From: Rhodosorus marinus
Lineage: Eukaryota; Rhodophyta; Stylonematophyceae; Stylonematales; Stylonemataceae
Direction of reading: 5' to 3'
Assembly: GCA_029953675.1 (NCBI GenBank)
Contig: JAMWBK010000011.1
Span: 930,001-994,000 of the forward strand
DNA: 64,000 bases
Shown piece by piece: positions 10,903 to 21,689 of the stretch; position 1 is the first letter of the stretch, and every line of letters starts with the position of its first letter. Made by a program: the position numbers and the translations under genes. The notes under the pieces are model-generated. The model saw only the letters and a list, made by a program, of their open reading frames with translations. It had not been told where the DNA came from and made no database searches.

Positions 10903-12477
10903 CTAGTTGTGGTAGTTGACCTGTACGTTTACCCAACGTTGGCAATTCGACGGGTTGTCGCACACTCGAGTAACGTACGGTTGAGTGCCTTGTGGGACCG
11001 GGTTTCCAAGCTCGATCGTCGTCGTAGGTAGTAGTGTGTCATCTCCGCTGAGCGTATCATCATCCCTGGTATACACGGTGATCGACTTGAACGACCGATA
11101 GCCAAGCGAGTCCGCGTAGTTCCAGACAGGGTTGTGGTTGCCACCGATCACCGGCGTCTGCATGCTCACGCTGTTTCCGTCAATATCCCTCGCGACAATC
11201 TTCACATACGGATCGGACTTTCCCGCTCCGAATCCGTCCTTATCCGGCAGGTTGTGTCCATCCACTACCGTGAGGATCAGCTTTCCGAACGGACGTTCAC
11301 AGTTGTCACCAGTGAATCCCCGCGGGCAGTTGCAGATGTAGTCCGCTTCCAGGTCCACACATTCTCCTCCGTTCTGGCAAGGGTTCCTAGCACACTCGTC
11401 CCGGTCTGCAACCATTTCCGTTCGGAACCTCAGTACACCCTTATTCGTCTCTCCGGGTGAGTGGTACATCACATTCTGCACATTTCCAATTCTCATTGGG
11501 AACATTTGGCTGTGGAAGATTTCGTCGTCCGACCCGGTGTCCTCGTCACGAACATGCAGTCTGTAGTACATCCATTCGTCGACGTCAAAATCGAATCTCT
11601 GGTTCCAAACCGGATTATTGTGGTTATCGATCACACTGGTCTTCTGCGATATTCTCTGTCCGGAAGCATTGAAAGCCTCGATCTTGACGTAAGTATCGGG
11701 TTTCTTCCTACCAAAGTATACACTTGGATCCTTATTGGGCAGTCCCTCCGCCTTCTGAATGGTGATTGCAAATCTCCCGTTCGTACCCGTTCAGGGACAG
11801 GTGTACATTCTGTTGAGCGTGAGGATATCACTCCTACTGAGAGTAGTGGAGCCTCCCAAGGGATACGCAGGATTATATTTGTACGTCATTGTCTTGCCAC
11901 CGTTTCCACTCAAGAAGTTGCTTCCGTAATGCATGATGGATCTGGTGTCGTATCTGACTCCGTAATTGTCGACGTCGCTCCATGATTCCTTGTCGAACTG
12001 CTTCTTATACAAATCGTTGTCTGTTCTTACGTTGTCCAGGTGCACTTTGATATAGGTGTCACGATCGGGACGGTTGTGTTCGTGGAAAAGACCAACCGCG
12101 TGTCCGATCTCATGCACGATCTCGGTGTAGGTGTTTTCAAATCCGTCGTCACACCCAGACCCAAAGTTCACCTTCTGCACACCGCCTTTGAATCCAGTGG
12201 TTTCCGAGAAGCACCTGTCCTCGCTCGCCTGGAATCGGATCCGGTTCTTCGCGTTTGGTGACTTGATAAACTTGAGACAAGTCGCATCCTTGTACTGCTT
12301 GATAGCTCTTTTGATATCGGTCTTCTGTCTGTAGGAGAGCGAGCTGTGGAATTCGTAAAACACGGTGCGATTGGGCCACTTCCTTTTGCCAGATCTGATT
12401 GCTGCTGTTGCAGAGCAGAACTCGATTACCGCCACAATCATCGCCAACGCGATGAACATCTTTGCAAGTCTCGCCAT
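10903..12477 (-). pseudogene. Astacin metalloprotease copy 4 with in-frame TGA after the catalytic domain
   Basis: The whole 525-codon frame of an astacin-C2-EGF-C2 protein is intact except for one TGA (11791-11793 on the plus strand) in place of a Gly codon GGA found in the three paralogues. The upstream part (11791-12477) encodes a signal peptide and a complete astacin domain of 228 residues, including [18 protein letters not shown] and all four domain Cys, and ends MYTCP. The downstream part (10903-11790) would encode C2-EGF-C2 without frameshift or other stop. So it may be a young pseudogene, a functional catalytic-only protease, a readthrough gene or a sequencing error. The promoter is intact. 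The N-terminal half matches copy 3; about 11348-11760 matches copy 2. Confidence 0.85.
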
Positions 12478-12585
12478 TTCAGGTTGTCTCCTCCCGTTCT
12501 TGTCGTATCGCTTTCGTCTGTCTTCTAGTTTGCTTCTTGGTTGGTGTCTTTGGAGGTCGTTGAAAATCCATCACACCCTCGGACC

Positions 12586-12592
12586 ATTTATA
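12586..12592 (-). promoter_or_regulatory. TATA box of astacin copy 4
   Basis: TATAAAT, 109 bases upstream of the ATG at 12477. The promoter looks intact although the coding frame has a stop. Confidence 0.7.
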
Positions 12593-14578
12593 CTCGCCAA
12601 CAGGGCGGAGTAGATGCGAAAACACGACGCATACAATGCTCTGTCAGGAGCTGAGAAGTGCAGCAAAATTACTTCCATTCTGGAGGTGGCCTGGCAGACA
12701 AAGACCTCTAGCGAGCCCAAGCGCGCGACAAAAGCCAACACGAAAACTCATGAAAACTGAATGAAACCGATTAGAAGAGACCTCCCAAAAAATAATAATA
12801 AATCTTTCCAAACCGTGACACCACGAAAATCCTTCTTACAGAATGAAAAGCGCTGTAAATCCATCAGGAGCCCAAAAAAACTGGTCAGACTCAAACTCCT
12901 GTATTTCCTATTGTTTTGCCGTTCTGACAGTTCCAAGGAACATAAAAATACGCCGTTAACGCCATCCCAGGTCTATCTGCTTAAAAAGAAGCTTACTGTA
13001 CGACCGCCCAAAAGAACACTGGGAAAATACGGTCTAATACAACGGCGAAAACTCTGCATTTCCAAGCAGAAAAAAACGTGCAAGTGGACTAAGAGCATAG
13101 GTCCTCATGAAACTGGAAAACCTCACTCATAGACCTGTCAGGAGTGGTTACCTTAAAGAAAGTCTAAAAGGACTCGAAAAGCACAAGACAACAACCTCCC
13201 CGTTCCTTTCTTAAGTCCGTTCTTTGGTACAATCAGAAGAGAAGTACATTTATTATAAGCAAATCTTGCGCAGATGGACAGCTCACAAGTAAACGGAATG
13301 AATTGAAATCTATATGCACTCGAGGGTACTCTTGTGGGTAACGCTTCAAGTTATGCTAGTAAAAAGCACGACTCAAGGGCGGCCGATAGAGCAATTCAAC
13401 GCTCGAGCAGAAAATCAGCCCTCTACTCAAGGTTAAGATTTGCATGTATCGCTAAGAAAGGGACCCTCCACATCATAAGAATGGATTAAGAATATTCCCA
13501 AAACTGATCTTTTTTGCCAAACGACTAGTCTCAGTCCTTCATTGTATAGATGGTAAAGCTCTCCACAATAAATAATTTCAATATTTCAATACTCCTAGCG
13601 GCCCTCACTCTGTTGTGGGATTCGCTCCATGAACTCAAATGTTGCGTCAGGTTCCTATTGGAATTGAGTGATCTTGGATACGCATGGTGCAACATCGACT
13701 CCTTTCCCGCTTACATTCAGGTTGAGGTGTACTTTCATACTATCGAACGACATTTATTTTGAGTTTTTGTTATTTTCGTAGATTCTAGAACATATCATGG
13801 TTTTGATTCGCTTTCGGATCGGTACATAGAGTTTTATTGGATACAAAATTGATTGGAGTGCCGATATACCAATAGAAAACGTACCCTCAAGTTGCTAGAT
13901 TTCTGAAATATTGGGATCACTGGGGCCGTGGATTGTGAGTTTTCTGCTCGAGCGCATTTTTCTTGTTTTTGGATTATTTTGTCAATTCAAAGGCTGTACT
14001 CGTTCTCAAGTTGTTTTTACCACTGTCAGCGAAATGGTCAGCGATTTTTCGAACGAATGAATGGTTTTTAAGAATATTTCTATTTATTTAAATTTTTTGG
14101 CAGGTAGTAGCTCTATATAGAACTTGATTGGGCTCTATGGCCATATAGAACTTGGAAGAATAATAGCTATCATTTCTTTGCACATCTGTTCTGGGGCTCT
14201 TTTGGGCTGATCGGATGTGGGGAGCGTGAGGGAGTTTGGGAACTGTGTCGGGACAGTTGGAGGTGGATAATGCGCAATCAAGTCATCGATACTATAGATA
14301 CCTACTGGCGTATGGACGAAAATCTGCTCGCGGCATTGGATGATCTTCGAACTCGACAATGTTGCTTTGTAATGGTCTTCTGCTGAGCTGACCGCATTGG
14401 CAAGGTTCTCTTCTTCTCGGAGCCCCAAAACGCCCAAGCTCTTATCCTTGCGCATTTTTCAGGAGTTCTAGTAACCGATGACAGGCAATGTTAGAACATA
14501 TTTGACCATCGATCTCGTACAGACCACGTAAAGTTCCGAACCCGAACGAAGACTGTCGAGTGTGGATAGTACTTGTGT
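12593..14578. other. Intergenic, astacin cluster to zinc-finger gene
   Basis: No supported gene. 12760-13200 is A/C-rich on the plus strand. 13500-14100 is AT-rich. A minus-strand frame at 14135-14455 (106 codons) overlaps the likely promoter and leader of the next gene and has no recognisable features. Confidence 0.55.
14114..14119 (+). promoter_or_regulatory. Possible TATA box of zinc-finger gene 1
   Basis: TATATA inside a short direct repeat (CTATATAGAACTTG at 14112 and a near copy at 14141). It would imply a leader of over 400 bases before the ATG at 14579. Downstream DNA is rich in G and T on the plus strand, like the leaders of other genes here. Tentative. Confidence 0.35.
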
Positions 14579-15160
14579 ATGTGTCGTGGAGATTTTGAAA
14601 CGGGAGCACCAATAGTAGTGGGTACGGACTTTATGGAGCTTAATATGACGGGATTCCCAGAAGGATGTGATAGTCAGCTACCGTCGATGGCTTCTTCGCC
14701 ATCGGTCACGATCGCCAGCCCCGATTTGCAAACTTCAACAGGGAAGAAGATCGGAAATAAACCGCGTACGTACAAGCAGGCCTCATGCCCGATTTGCAAG
14801 AAGCTTTTTTTCAGGAAGTATGAGATGAATCGCCACGTAAACGCTACGCATCTAAAGATGAGACCTTTCGAATGCGAGTTGTGTCCCAGCAAATTTTCGC
14901 GGGTATCTCATTTGAAGTCTCACACGGAGAAGATTCATCACGGGCGATTCGACAACCAAACGCCCGCTTCCAAGCAAGTGATCGAAGGCGCCGATCCACT
15001 AGGATGGATCCTGATCCAACGGCTCTTTGCAATGGGCAACAAGAAGAGGCAATTGCTGGCCTCGGAAAACTCGAAGGTGCTATCTTCAAGTCGTTCCCGA
15101 GCATTCGATCGCGTGCTATCGACAAACGCATTGATTTTTGCAGCCGATTACAACGAGTAG
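14579..15160 (+). CDS. C2H2 zinc-finger protein 1
   Basis: 193 residues from the ATG at 14579. Two adjacent C2H2 fingers with C-X2-C-X12-H-X4-H spacing lie at about residues 67-117: CPIC...HVNATH and CELC...HTEKIH, joined by LKMRPFE. The fingers are preceded by KPRTYKQAS, a basic patch shared with the paralogue at 18268 (KRTYKEAS). The N-terminal 60 residues are Ser/Pro/Thr-rich with acidic residues and may act as a regulatory region. The C-terminal tail of about 75 residues has no counterpart in the paralogue. Likely a DNA-binding nuclear regulator; two fingers alone give limited specificity, so a partner is plausible. Targets unknown. Intronless. Confidence 0.8.
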   Translation: MCRGDFETGAPIVVGTDFMELNMTGFPEGCDSQLPSMASSPSVTIASPDLQTSTGKKIGNKPRTYKQASCPICKKLFFRKYEMNRHVNATHLKMRPFECELCPSKFSRVSHLKSHTEKIHHGRFDNQTPASKQVIEGADPLGWILIQRLFAMGNKKRQLLASENSKVLSSSRSRAFDRVLSTNALIFAADYNE

Positions 15161-18140
15161 TCCTTGATGAGTGCAATGACTGGTGGTGGTTTTGCTGACT
15201 CGCTTTTGTTGTTATGAATGAGGAGATAAACTATTGGATTGTTATGTTCACCGCACCGCTCAGGTTTCCGGCCCATGTCCGTTGGCCGTAACCGTGTTCT
15301 GAATTTTCAACTGCGTCTTCGTGATCATATTATAACTGGCACAATGGCCAACATAACGTCTCTATGCTGCGTTCCGGTTGTCGGAAGACCGGAGGACGGG
15401 CGATGCTCCACAGAGGAATCGACAAGCCTCAGTCCAGTTCGATGTAGCGTTTCAGAGTTTCATCCTTTTTTGTCGGCAAACAAGCCACCTAGAGCTAGTG
15501 CGCTGCGTATCCATCTGGTCATTGAGTGCTTTTGCTTACTGGATTCCGTTGGATTCCGTTGGCTCCGCAAAGTGGTCCGTGAGCATCGCGACCGGCTCGC
15601 CTCGCTGTCTACCGTTTTTATTGCAATAACGCGGCTTTGATGTTAGAGGCGGATGATCTTCGCCTTCAGCAGTCTTCTCTTTTCTTTTTCAGTCTCGGTA
15701 TAAATGCCAATAAGGCCAGTATAAACAGCTTCTTCTATCGATCCCCTCCAACGCGTGAAACATTGCGAGATTCGATGCTGATACCTGTATAGACTCACGC
15801 TGCAGAAGCCAGACCCACGTCGTTGACGGACTTCGTTCAAGTCATGTTTGGGAGCTTCTATTGCACCGATGAAAATCTTGAAAGCACGAGGGTATCCGAA
15901 CAGCGTACTGCAAAACTGCTCAGAGCAGCGATACCCACTTGTCAACTCTTATCACTCAGTCAAATTCCACGTTGAGTCTGGCAGGCTCATTCTTAAGTGG
16001 ACTCCAGTTCTTTTTACTTCAACACTAAGTTCTCAATCTACAGATACAAGCTCTACGCTATGTTCACGCCCAATTCTAAGACTGTGAACGATTCGCTCTT
16101 CAGCTTTACAAATTGATTTTTCTCACCTAAAATGTGATCAGTGCGACACACGACATCACGTATACACAAGGACCGGCAGCTTAAGCTTCGTCTTTCAGGA
16201 TTTCAGTTGCCTTGCAACAAGGACCTGCCTGTACACCATTGCGAAAGTTTTCGCGATACTGAGGATGCAGCTTATCCACCCGTATACCAGTCCTTTCTCC
16301 AGCAGCTTTCCACTCCAGAATTTTAGCACTGACGATCCATACGATTCAACGAGAATCGCAAACGTGAATGAGGCAAGCAATCTTCTGAACACCTTGTACG
16401 CCAAACCGTACCGTTGCAACGCCTGCAGGGCAATCATCTACAAACTCCACCTTCGCGTTTACCAAGACCAACTGCGCTCAACCCTTGACCACAATGCAGT
16501 CACGTAGGATTGTATTCGATGCAACATCTCGACCTGATAAGCACACAGCTCCTTATACCCAAACGGTTCACGGGAGCTCTCGCCTCTGAAGTTCGCCCTC
16601 TCCAACCCAGCATTCTGCCCGAGAGCAGCCTTCGCTCTGTATCGCCCAAAGGGAGGCATTGAGACTAGTGGACCATACAATTCTTCTTACTCTCGCCGTT
16701 GCTGAGAGTAGAATGCTTCCGGCCTATTGCATCTACCTGTAGACTTCATCACGAGCCCAAAAAGGGGCTCTACTCGATGGCCAAGTTCTGAGGGAATAGC
16801 GGCACAGCAACGCTATGAACTAATTCATCTTGAAAACAACACCAGAGGTTCCATCCCCAAAGTGTGAAACCGCGATCGCCGTTGGTCGGAAATATTCTAT
16901 GACAGAAAAGCTCTAAAACGCTCACCACGGTTTATTGAAAGCCGCCTCCTTGTCGTCTGACTCTCCTTGGTACGTTGTTCTGAAACAATCCCCCTATCCT
17001 CCGGCTCGTGGCTCCGTCCTTGGCCTCGGAGCCAATGCTTGTTCGTTGCACGCAAAGGGTGTGCCACCGCCATCCAGTCGAGGGGGCGCGGCTACCTTCG
17101 ACACGTGCGCTGCCGGCAGTCAACTCTGAGTTGGAAAACTAACTACTCAACGAATGCGATGACTAACCAATGGGAGGAGCGAACATGACCAGACTCCCCC
17201 CTCACCGCACCCGCCAACTTCGACAATCAGAACCCCAACAACGGTCAACATGCTTTCCCCCATGCCAGCGCCAATTTTCAACTTTCAAGATAGAGCTCGT
17301 GTATAAAACCTAATTAGTCCGGACTATGCTCCTATAAATCTTATGTCTCATATAGAACTATCTGTTTTATTTTTAATAAACATAACCGTCAGCCCCTTAT
17401 AGACTACTATTGAAAAATATTCAAAATTCTTTCCACTTCTCTATTTGTCTGGAATTTCATTTTCCTCTTCTCCAATCAAAACCCGGTACAGAACGTTCTG
17501 GCGCAATCCTTGCAAAGAGGGTTGGCCAGCACACATGATCAATTGTACTAAAAAACAATCCCCGATCGTGGGGGGATTGCCACTCTTCCATTTTTTGGAA
17601 ACATTCGAGACGACTTACACTACACATCGTTTTCGTCTTTGTCCATTTGTCAAAGAAACAAAACGGGCCCTTTTTTAATACTTTATGCTATGTTGCTATC
17701 AGGGATTGCGCGTTTTTGTCCTAGACAAGATCATTGGTTCGCGAAACAAATTGTATTCGAAAACTATAATTGTTGGTTGCGTTTATTAAAGATATTTAGG
17801 GTTTGAGTGGAAATTTGTTTGAAATTCATCGACTAGGAATCTATTCCGTGAATATAATTGGGTAAAAGATATGGTATTCTGATTAAAAACAGACTGGACT
17901 GCTCGCCGCCGAAAAGGAAACTCTTTTCTTTATTGTTTGGAAATGTTTTTCAAGGGAGCGCTTTTTTTAATGCTCAGATATTGTTTTTATGACTCGAGCG
18001 GCTTTCAGGTTTTTGTTTTGTTTGCTTTCGTTGGCTTGTGATGGGACCCTGACTGTGGGGACGAGGGCCTTTTTTCAGTTCTACGGAGCTGGTTGTCGGA
18101 GGTGGGGGGCTTTATCCTGACTACACATTAACAGCACGGG
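15161..18140. other. Intergenic between the two zinc-finger genes
   Basis: About 3 kb with no gene I can support. ORFs at 15239-15640, 15643-15945 and 16195-16680 lack ATG-anchored domain features. 17290-17960 is AT-rich. From about 18000 the plus strand becomes G/T-rich ahead of the next promoter. Confidence 0.5.
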
Positions 18141-18148
18141 TATATAAG
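18141..18148 (+). promoter_or_regulatory. TATA box of zinc-finger gene 2
   Basis: TATATAAG, 127 bases upstream of the ATG at 18268. The spacing matches the other TATA-to-ATG distances of 109-127 bases in this window. Confidence 0.7.
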
Positions 18149-18199
18149 TATGTACAGCTGAAGATTTCTAGTGCGTTTGTTTTCTTGGCGGAGGGAGTG

Positions 18200-18232
18200 A
18201 TGAAACTGCGGAACTTGAAAGCCCACGTTTAG
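18200..18232 (+). promoter_or_regulatory. Upstream ORF in the leader of zinc-finger gene 2
   Basis: An ATG lies 52-59 bases after the TATA element and opens a 10-codon frame (MKLRNLKAHV, then TAG) that closes 35 bases before the main ATG. If transcription starts 25-35 bases after the TATA box, this ATG is in the mRNA and could lower or regulate translation. Inference only. Confidence 0.4.
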
Positions 18233-18267
18233 AGAACGTCTTGGTAGGAATTTTCTGTGGATTCGAT

Positions 18268-18777
18268 ATGGACAATTTGGAACTTAGTATTGACCTCGAC
18301 GGTTTATTAGGACTCGAGGAGTTGTCTGTAACTTCCTGGGTTTCAGATATGGACTCTGGCGGTCATCAGCTCGGTGGGGGGGGTACGATTTTGGGCTCAG
18401 CACCAGACTGCGGCTTGGTGGTTGAGCCAATTGATCTGGACGACAAGCTAGATGTTGCGGATCAGCTGTGGGAGGGAAAGGAAGGTGTAACCTGCTTCAG
18501 CCCTGGGATTTTTTTTTCAATCGCGACCCCGAGGCCACTGAAGGAAGTCGCAGCTGAGACCAGGCCCGTCTTGAAGAAAAAGCGCACGTACAAGGAGGCC
18601 TCGTGTCCGGTGTGTGGAACTGTGTTCTTCAGGAGGTACGAGATGGTGCGCCATCTCAAAGCGACACACTTGAACATTAGACCGCATCAATGTGGACTGT
18701 GCCCGAACACGTTCTCCAGAAAATCTCACCTGCAATCGCACATGAAGCGGATCCACCGACAGCCGACCAAGGCATAG
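18268..18777 (+). CDS. C2H2 zinc-finger protein 2
   Basis: 169 residues from the ATG at 18268 (the frame runs upstream to 18241 without an ATG). The N-terminus is strongly acidic and leucine-rich (LDGLLGLEEL), resembling an activation domain. A basic RTYKEAS patch precedes two C2H2 fingers near the C-terminus: CPVC...HLKATH and CGLC...HMKRIH, with the linker LNIRPHQ. It ends just after the second finger. It is a paralogue of the protein at 14579: the finger block is alike while the N-termini differ. A nuclear transcription regulator is likely; targets unknown. The leader contains a 10-codon upstream ORF. Intronless. Confidence 0.82.
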   Translation: MDNLELSIDLDGLLGLEELSVTSWVSDMDSGGHQLGGGGTILGSAPDCGLVVEPIDLDDKLDVADQLWEGKEGVTCFSPGIFFSIATPRPLKEVAAETRPVLKKKRTYKEASCPVCGTVFFRRYEMVRHLKATHLNIRPHQCGLCPNTFSRKSHLQSHMKRIHRQPTKA

Positions 18778-21572
18778 GCTTTCACGGCAAGATTACAACG
18801 CCGAAAACTGACTTTGCATGCGAATGCTTTAAACTGTGAATAGATAACTTCTCCCAACTCGACTAGAACTGTGTACATCGGAATTCTAAAATGACGTTCG
18901 ACATGATTCGTCTGAGTGCAAACCTTCCAGCTTGGAAACCGGAACGAAACAAACCTGTCACTGTTTCAGGTGCTGTAGACAGATCAGATCACTTTTATCA
19001 CAGCCAAAACTACCCTAAACAAAGACGAGCTCCAGCGAGGCTAGATGGGCCAAGCGCCAACCTCCACAGGGTTTTAGAATTACAGCAAAAATACTATCAG
19101 ACGAGTAATCGCTCATTTTTGGGCTGTGTTTGGTGCTGAGCAGGAATACCCCCGATCCGTCAAGCGCCGTAATCAGCCACGAATTCGAGGGAATGTTTCC
19201 CATTAGCCTCGTGTTGCACTTCGCCAAAGCTACGAATGTACGAACGTAGTTATAGTACACTATCTTGTTGACCTCTTGATCGTGCGATACTTCGTTTACA
19301 GTTCGAGCAAAACCGGTCAAACGAGCATCACTCACTTGGGTCCGCTGAAGGAAAACTGAGAGACCATCACGGGTACTAATGAATTCACTATAACCCGCAA
19401 CATGTCGAGCAAGAACAAGCGTGTGACGCCCAAGGAGGTCCGCTGAAATCGAGCTTCGAGAACATCATGACCGCTTTACGCGTGTTCACTAAATTCACAA
19501 CCCCAATTTATTGTAGAAAAAAATTAAACATTATTAAACACTGTCAACAATGTCAAGCACAGCTGGGGCGAAAGTGCCGGAAATAACGGGGCAAAGTCAG
19601 TCCAAGCCCATCGCGTATCAGGCAGAAAATGATGTGGACCATGCTGTAAGATTCACGTAGTAAAGGTGGAAAACTCAGTCTAACAAAACCCTACCAATCC
19701 CGCGTGGATTGAGCCACAACTACCAGCCTCCAAGCAGCGAGACAAGTGGAAACGGGCGCTTCATTCCGCACAGTGGAAGAAGGTCGTTTTCGCGCAGTCA
19801 AACCAGCAACCTCCATCCAGTGCGACTCTATGAGGACTCAGCTCGCGCCAAATGGGGACCATACGGCCCGAGCGCAGCCATCCATCTATTCCACGAAATT
19901 CATGCAGAATCAAACACTTTTGATGTTCTGCGCCAGCCTCACTTTGACGTGCTGTGCAATAACTAGAAACGACGGGTCAGCCCGACATGACCACCCATGA
20001 CGGATCCCCAGGGTGGCGGGCGAATTCTAGCAAGAGGCGATATCATGTCCATCACTACTGGGCAATGTTCCGCCTACTAATGAACAGCTGATCAAAACTT
20101 TTTCAAAAACGAAATCGCAATCCCGTCCGAGGGCGCCTTTCCAGGGCCCTCCAACTACAGGCTGGAACTTCAGCCATCCAAACGGAAACCATGCGTCGAA
20201 AACACTTCTTTCCGTATTTTTTGAATTTTTTCATCGTTTTTACAACAGAATTCTGTCCATTTTGGCATGTCCCGCTGAAACCGAAAAGAAAAAGCTCAAA
20301 CATTCAACTAAAAACAACAAAGTTAGGATTCCCCGCAATCCATTGAAACAGCTGGCTCCGAAAGCTTCTGCGGCATCTCAGTTACACCTCAATTCCCTCA
20401 AAAACAAAGACAAAACAATATTCAGACACGCTCGAAAGCAACCTAATTCCAATCAATATAATTCTTAAACTATACCTCAATATTTATCAATTCATTATTG
20501 CTCGGAAACGATGGTCTTATTGATTGTTTAGATCTTATGTCGTCTAATAGCGAAAGCTAATTTGAAGATAGTCCTCACTAATAACCAATAATAAATCACA
20601 ATAGAACTTTGCGCCGACTTAACAACGGCCGGGAAACTCTAGAAACGTCTAGGAAAAAACAAATACATACGGAACAGATCTCCATTGGCCAATGTAATAA
20701 ACACCATCAAAAACTATTTACTATTCATCCACAAATCAATTCTATCCCAAAGAACACACATTATTGATCGGCGAGCACGCCCAGATATGGGAATCTTAAT
20801 CAATTCTACCTTGAAAGCCTCTATTTTGTACTCCAAAACAAAATCTTTCACAGCCCGCATCCAGTCCAGTCGAAAACTCCTCATAATGACTGAATATCAG
20901 TCAATACAACTTGACGCTCGTGTTTTTGCGTGTGCATGGCCCTTTCCTGCCACCCCTCGCCCATCCCAAATAAATATATCCAAAAATTAGTTGTGATGTA
21001 CTTACTCTTTCCAACAAGAAAACGATCGCTTTCCCTCTGTGTTTGACCAGTAGAAACGTATGCTGCCTCTTTCTGCCGTCTTTGGGCCGGATTTCAAGAC
21101 GGCCGGGAAATAGAAAAACGGAAGAAAAACGGGGAGGACGGCTTCTTTTCGTCGAAGAAGAAAGGACAGGGTTGTGCGAAAAAGCTTTTCCTCCAAGAGG
21201 GACGTGCGAAAACGAAGGTAGGAGGAATATATGTGATTTATGTGATAAAATTCCCTCGCTAAGTGGTGGGGAGCCCGAAAAGATTTAGATCATGGCGAGG
21301 GGGTTTTGACCCTCTTTTTCTACGCACCATTGGCCTGAGTGGAATTGAGATGTTCGTGGGCCTGTTGAGAGTAAATTTGCAAGGCTTTTTTTTTGTTTAT
21401 TTTTGTGAATGGATTCAGGACCTGTTGGTTGAATCTGACAGCTTAAACTAGTTTAAGCTGTCAGGAGTACATTTGTTTTTTGGTTGTTTTGTGAGGGATT
21501 TGTCGGGTGGCTTGCATCAATATGCATGGATTGGTAGGGCTGTCGGTTTTCGGAGAGTTAGGATTGTGGAGG
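18778..21572. other. Non-coding part of duplication unit 1
   Basis: From about 18948 this matches the region from 22784 in the same order, so it is the 5' part of a tandem duplication. Frames within it (for example 19015-19335 minus) are not conserved as proteins in the second unit, which argues against coding. It contains AT-rich DNA (20290-21000) and a perfect 30-base palindrome at 21435-21464. Confidence 0.6.
21435..21464. repeat. Perfect 30-base palindrome
   Basis: CTGACAGCTTAAACT followed directly by its exact reverse complement. In unit 2 (about 25268-25290) only the right arm is present in diverged form, so the left arm appears to be a templated insertion in unit 1. It lies about 110 bases upstream of the cyclin TATA element. 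Confidence 0.9.
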
Positions 21573-21579
21573 TTATAAG
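21573..21579 (+). promoter_or_regulatory. TATA-like element of cyclin gene 1
   Basis: TTATAAG, 117 bases upstream of the ATG, conserved at 25413 in the duplicate. Confidence 0.5.
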
Positions 21580-21689
21580 AATGGTGGCTGGTTTGGGAAT
21601 GTAGAGGGGAAAGAGTTGGATGTAGAGCAGAGAAAGGACAAGGATAAGCAGAAGAAGAGGTTCGGCCGCGTTTTGGGTGAATAGAGGTG

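Noticed and set aside
12761-13132. Lys-rich 123-codon ORF on the plus strand
   Set aside because: Composition follows the A/C-rich strand of the promoter region of astacin copy 4; no domain.
14135-14455. Minus-strand 106-codon ORF with an ATG
   Set aside because: It lies in the G/T-rich leader region typical of the downstream plus-strand gene, downstream of a plus TATA element, and has no recognisable domain.
19015-19335. Minus-strand ORF in duplication unit 1, with a related ORF at 22904-23176
   Set aside because: The two share some residues, but frameshifts and indels between the units break the frame, which argues against coding.
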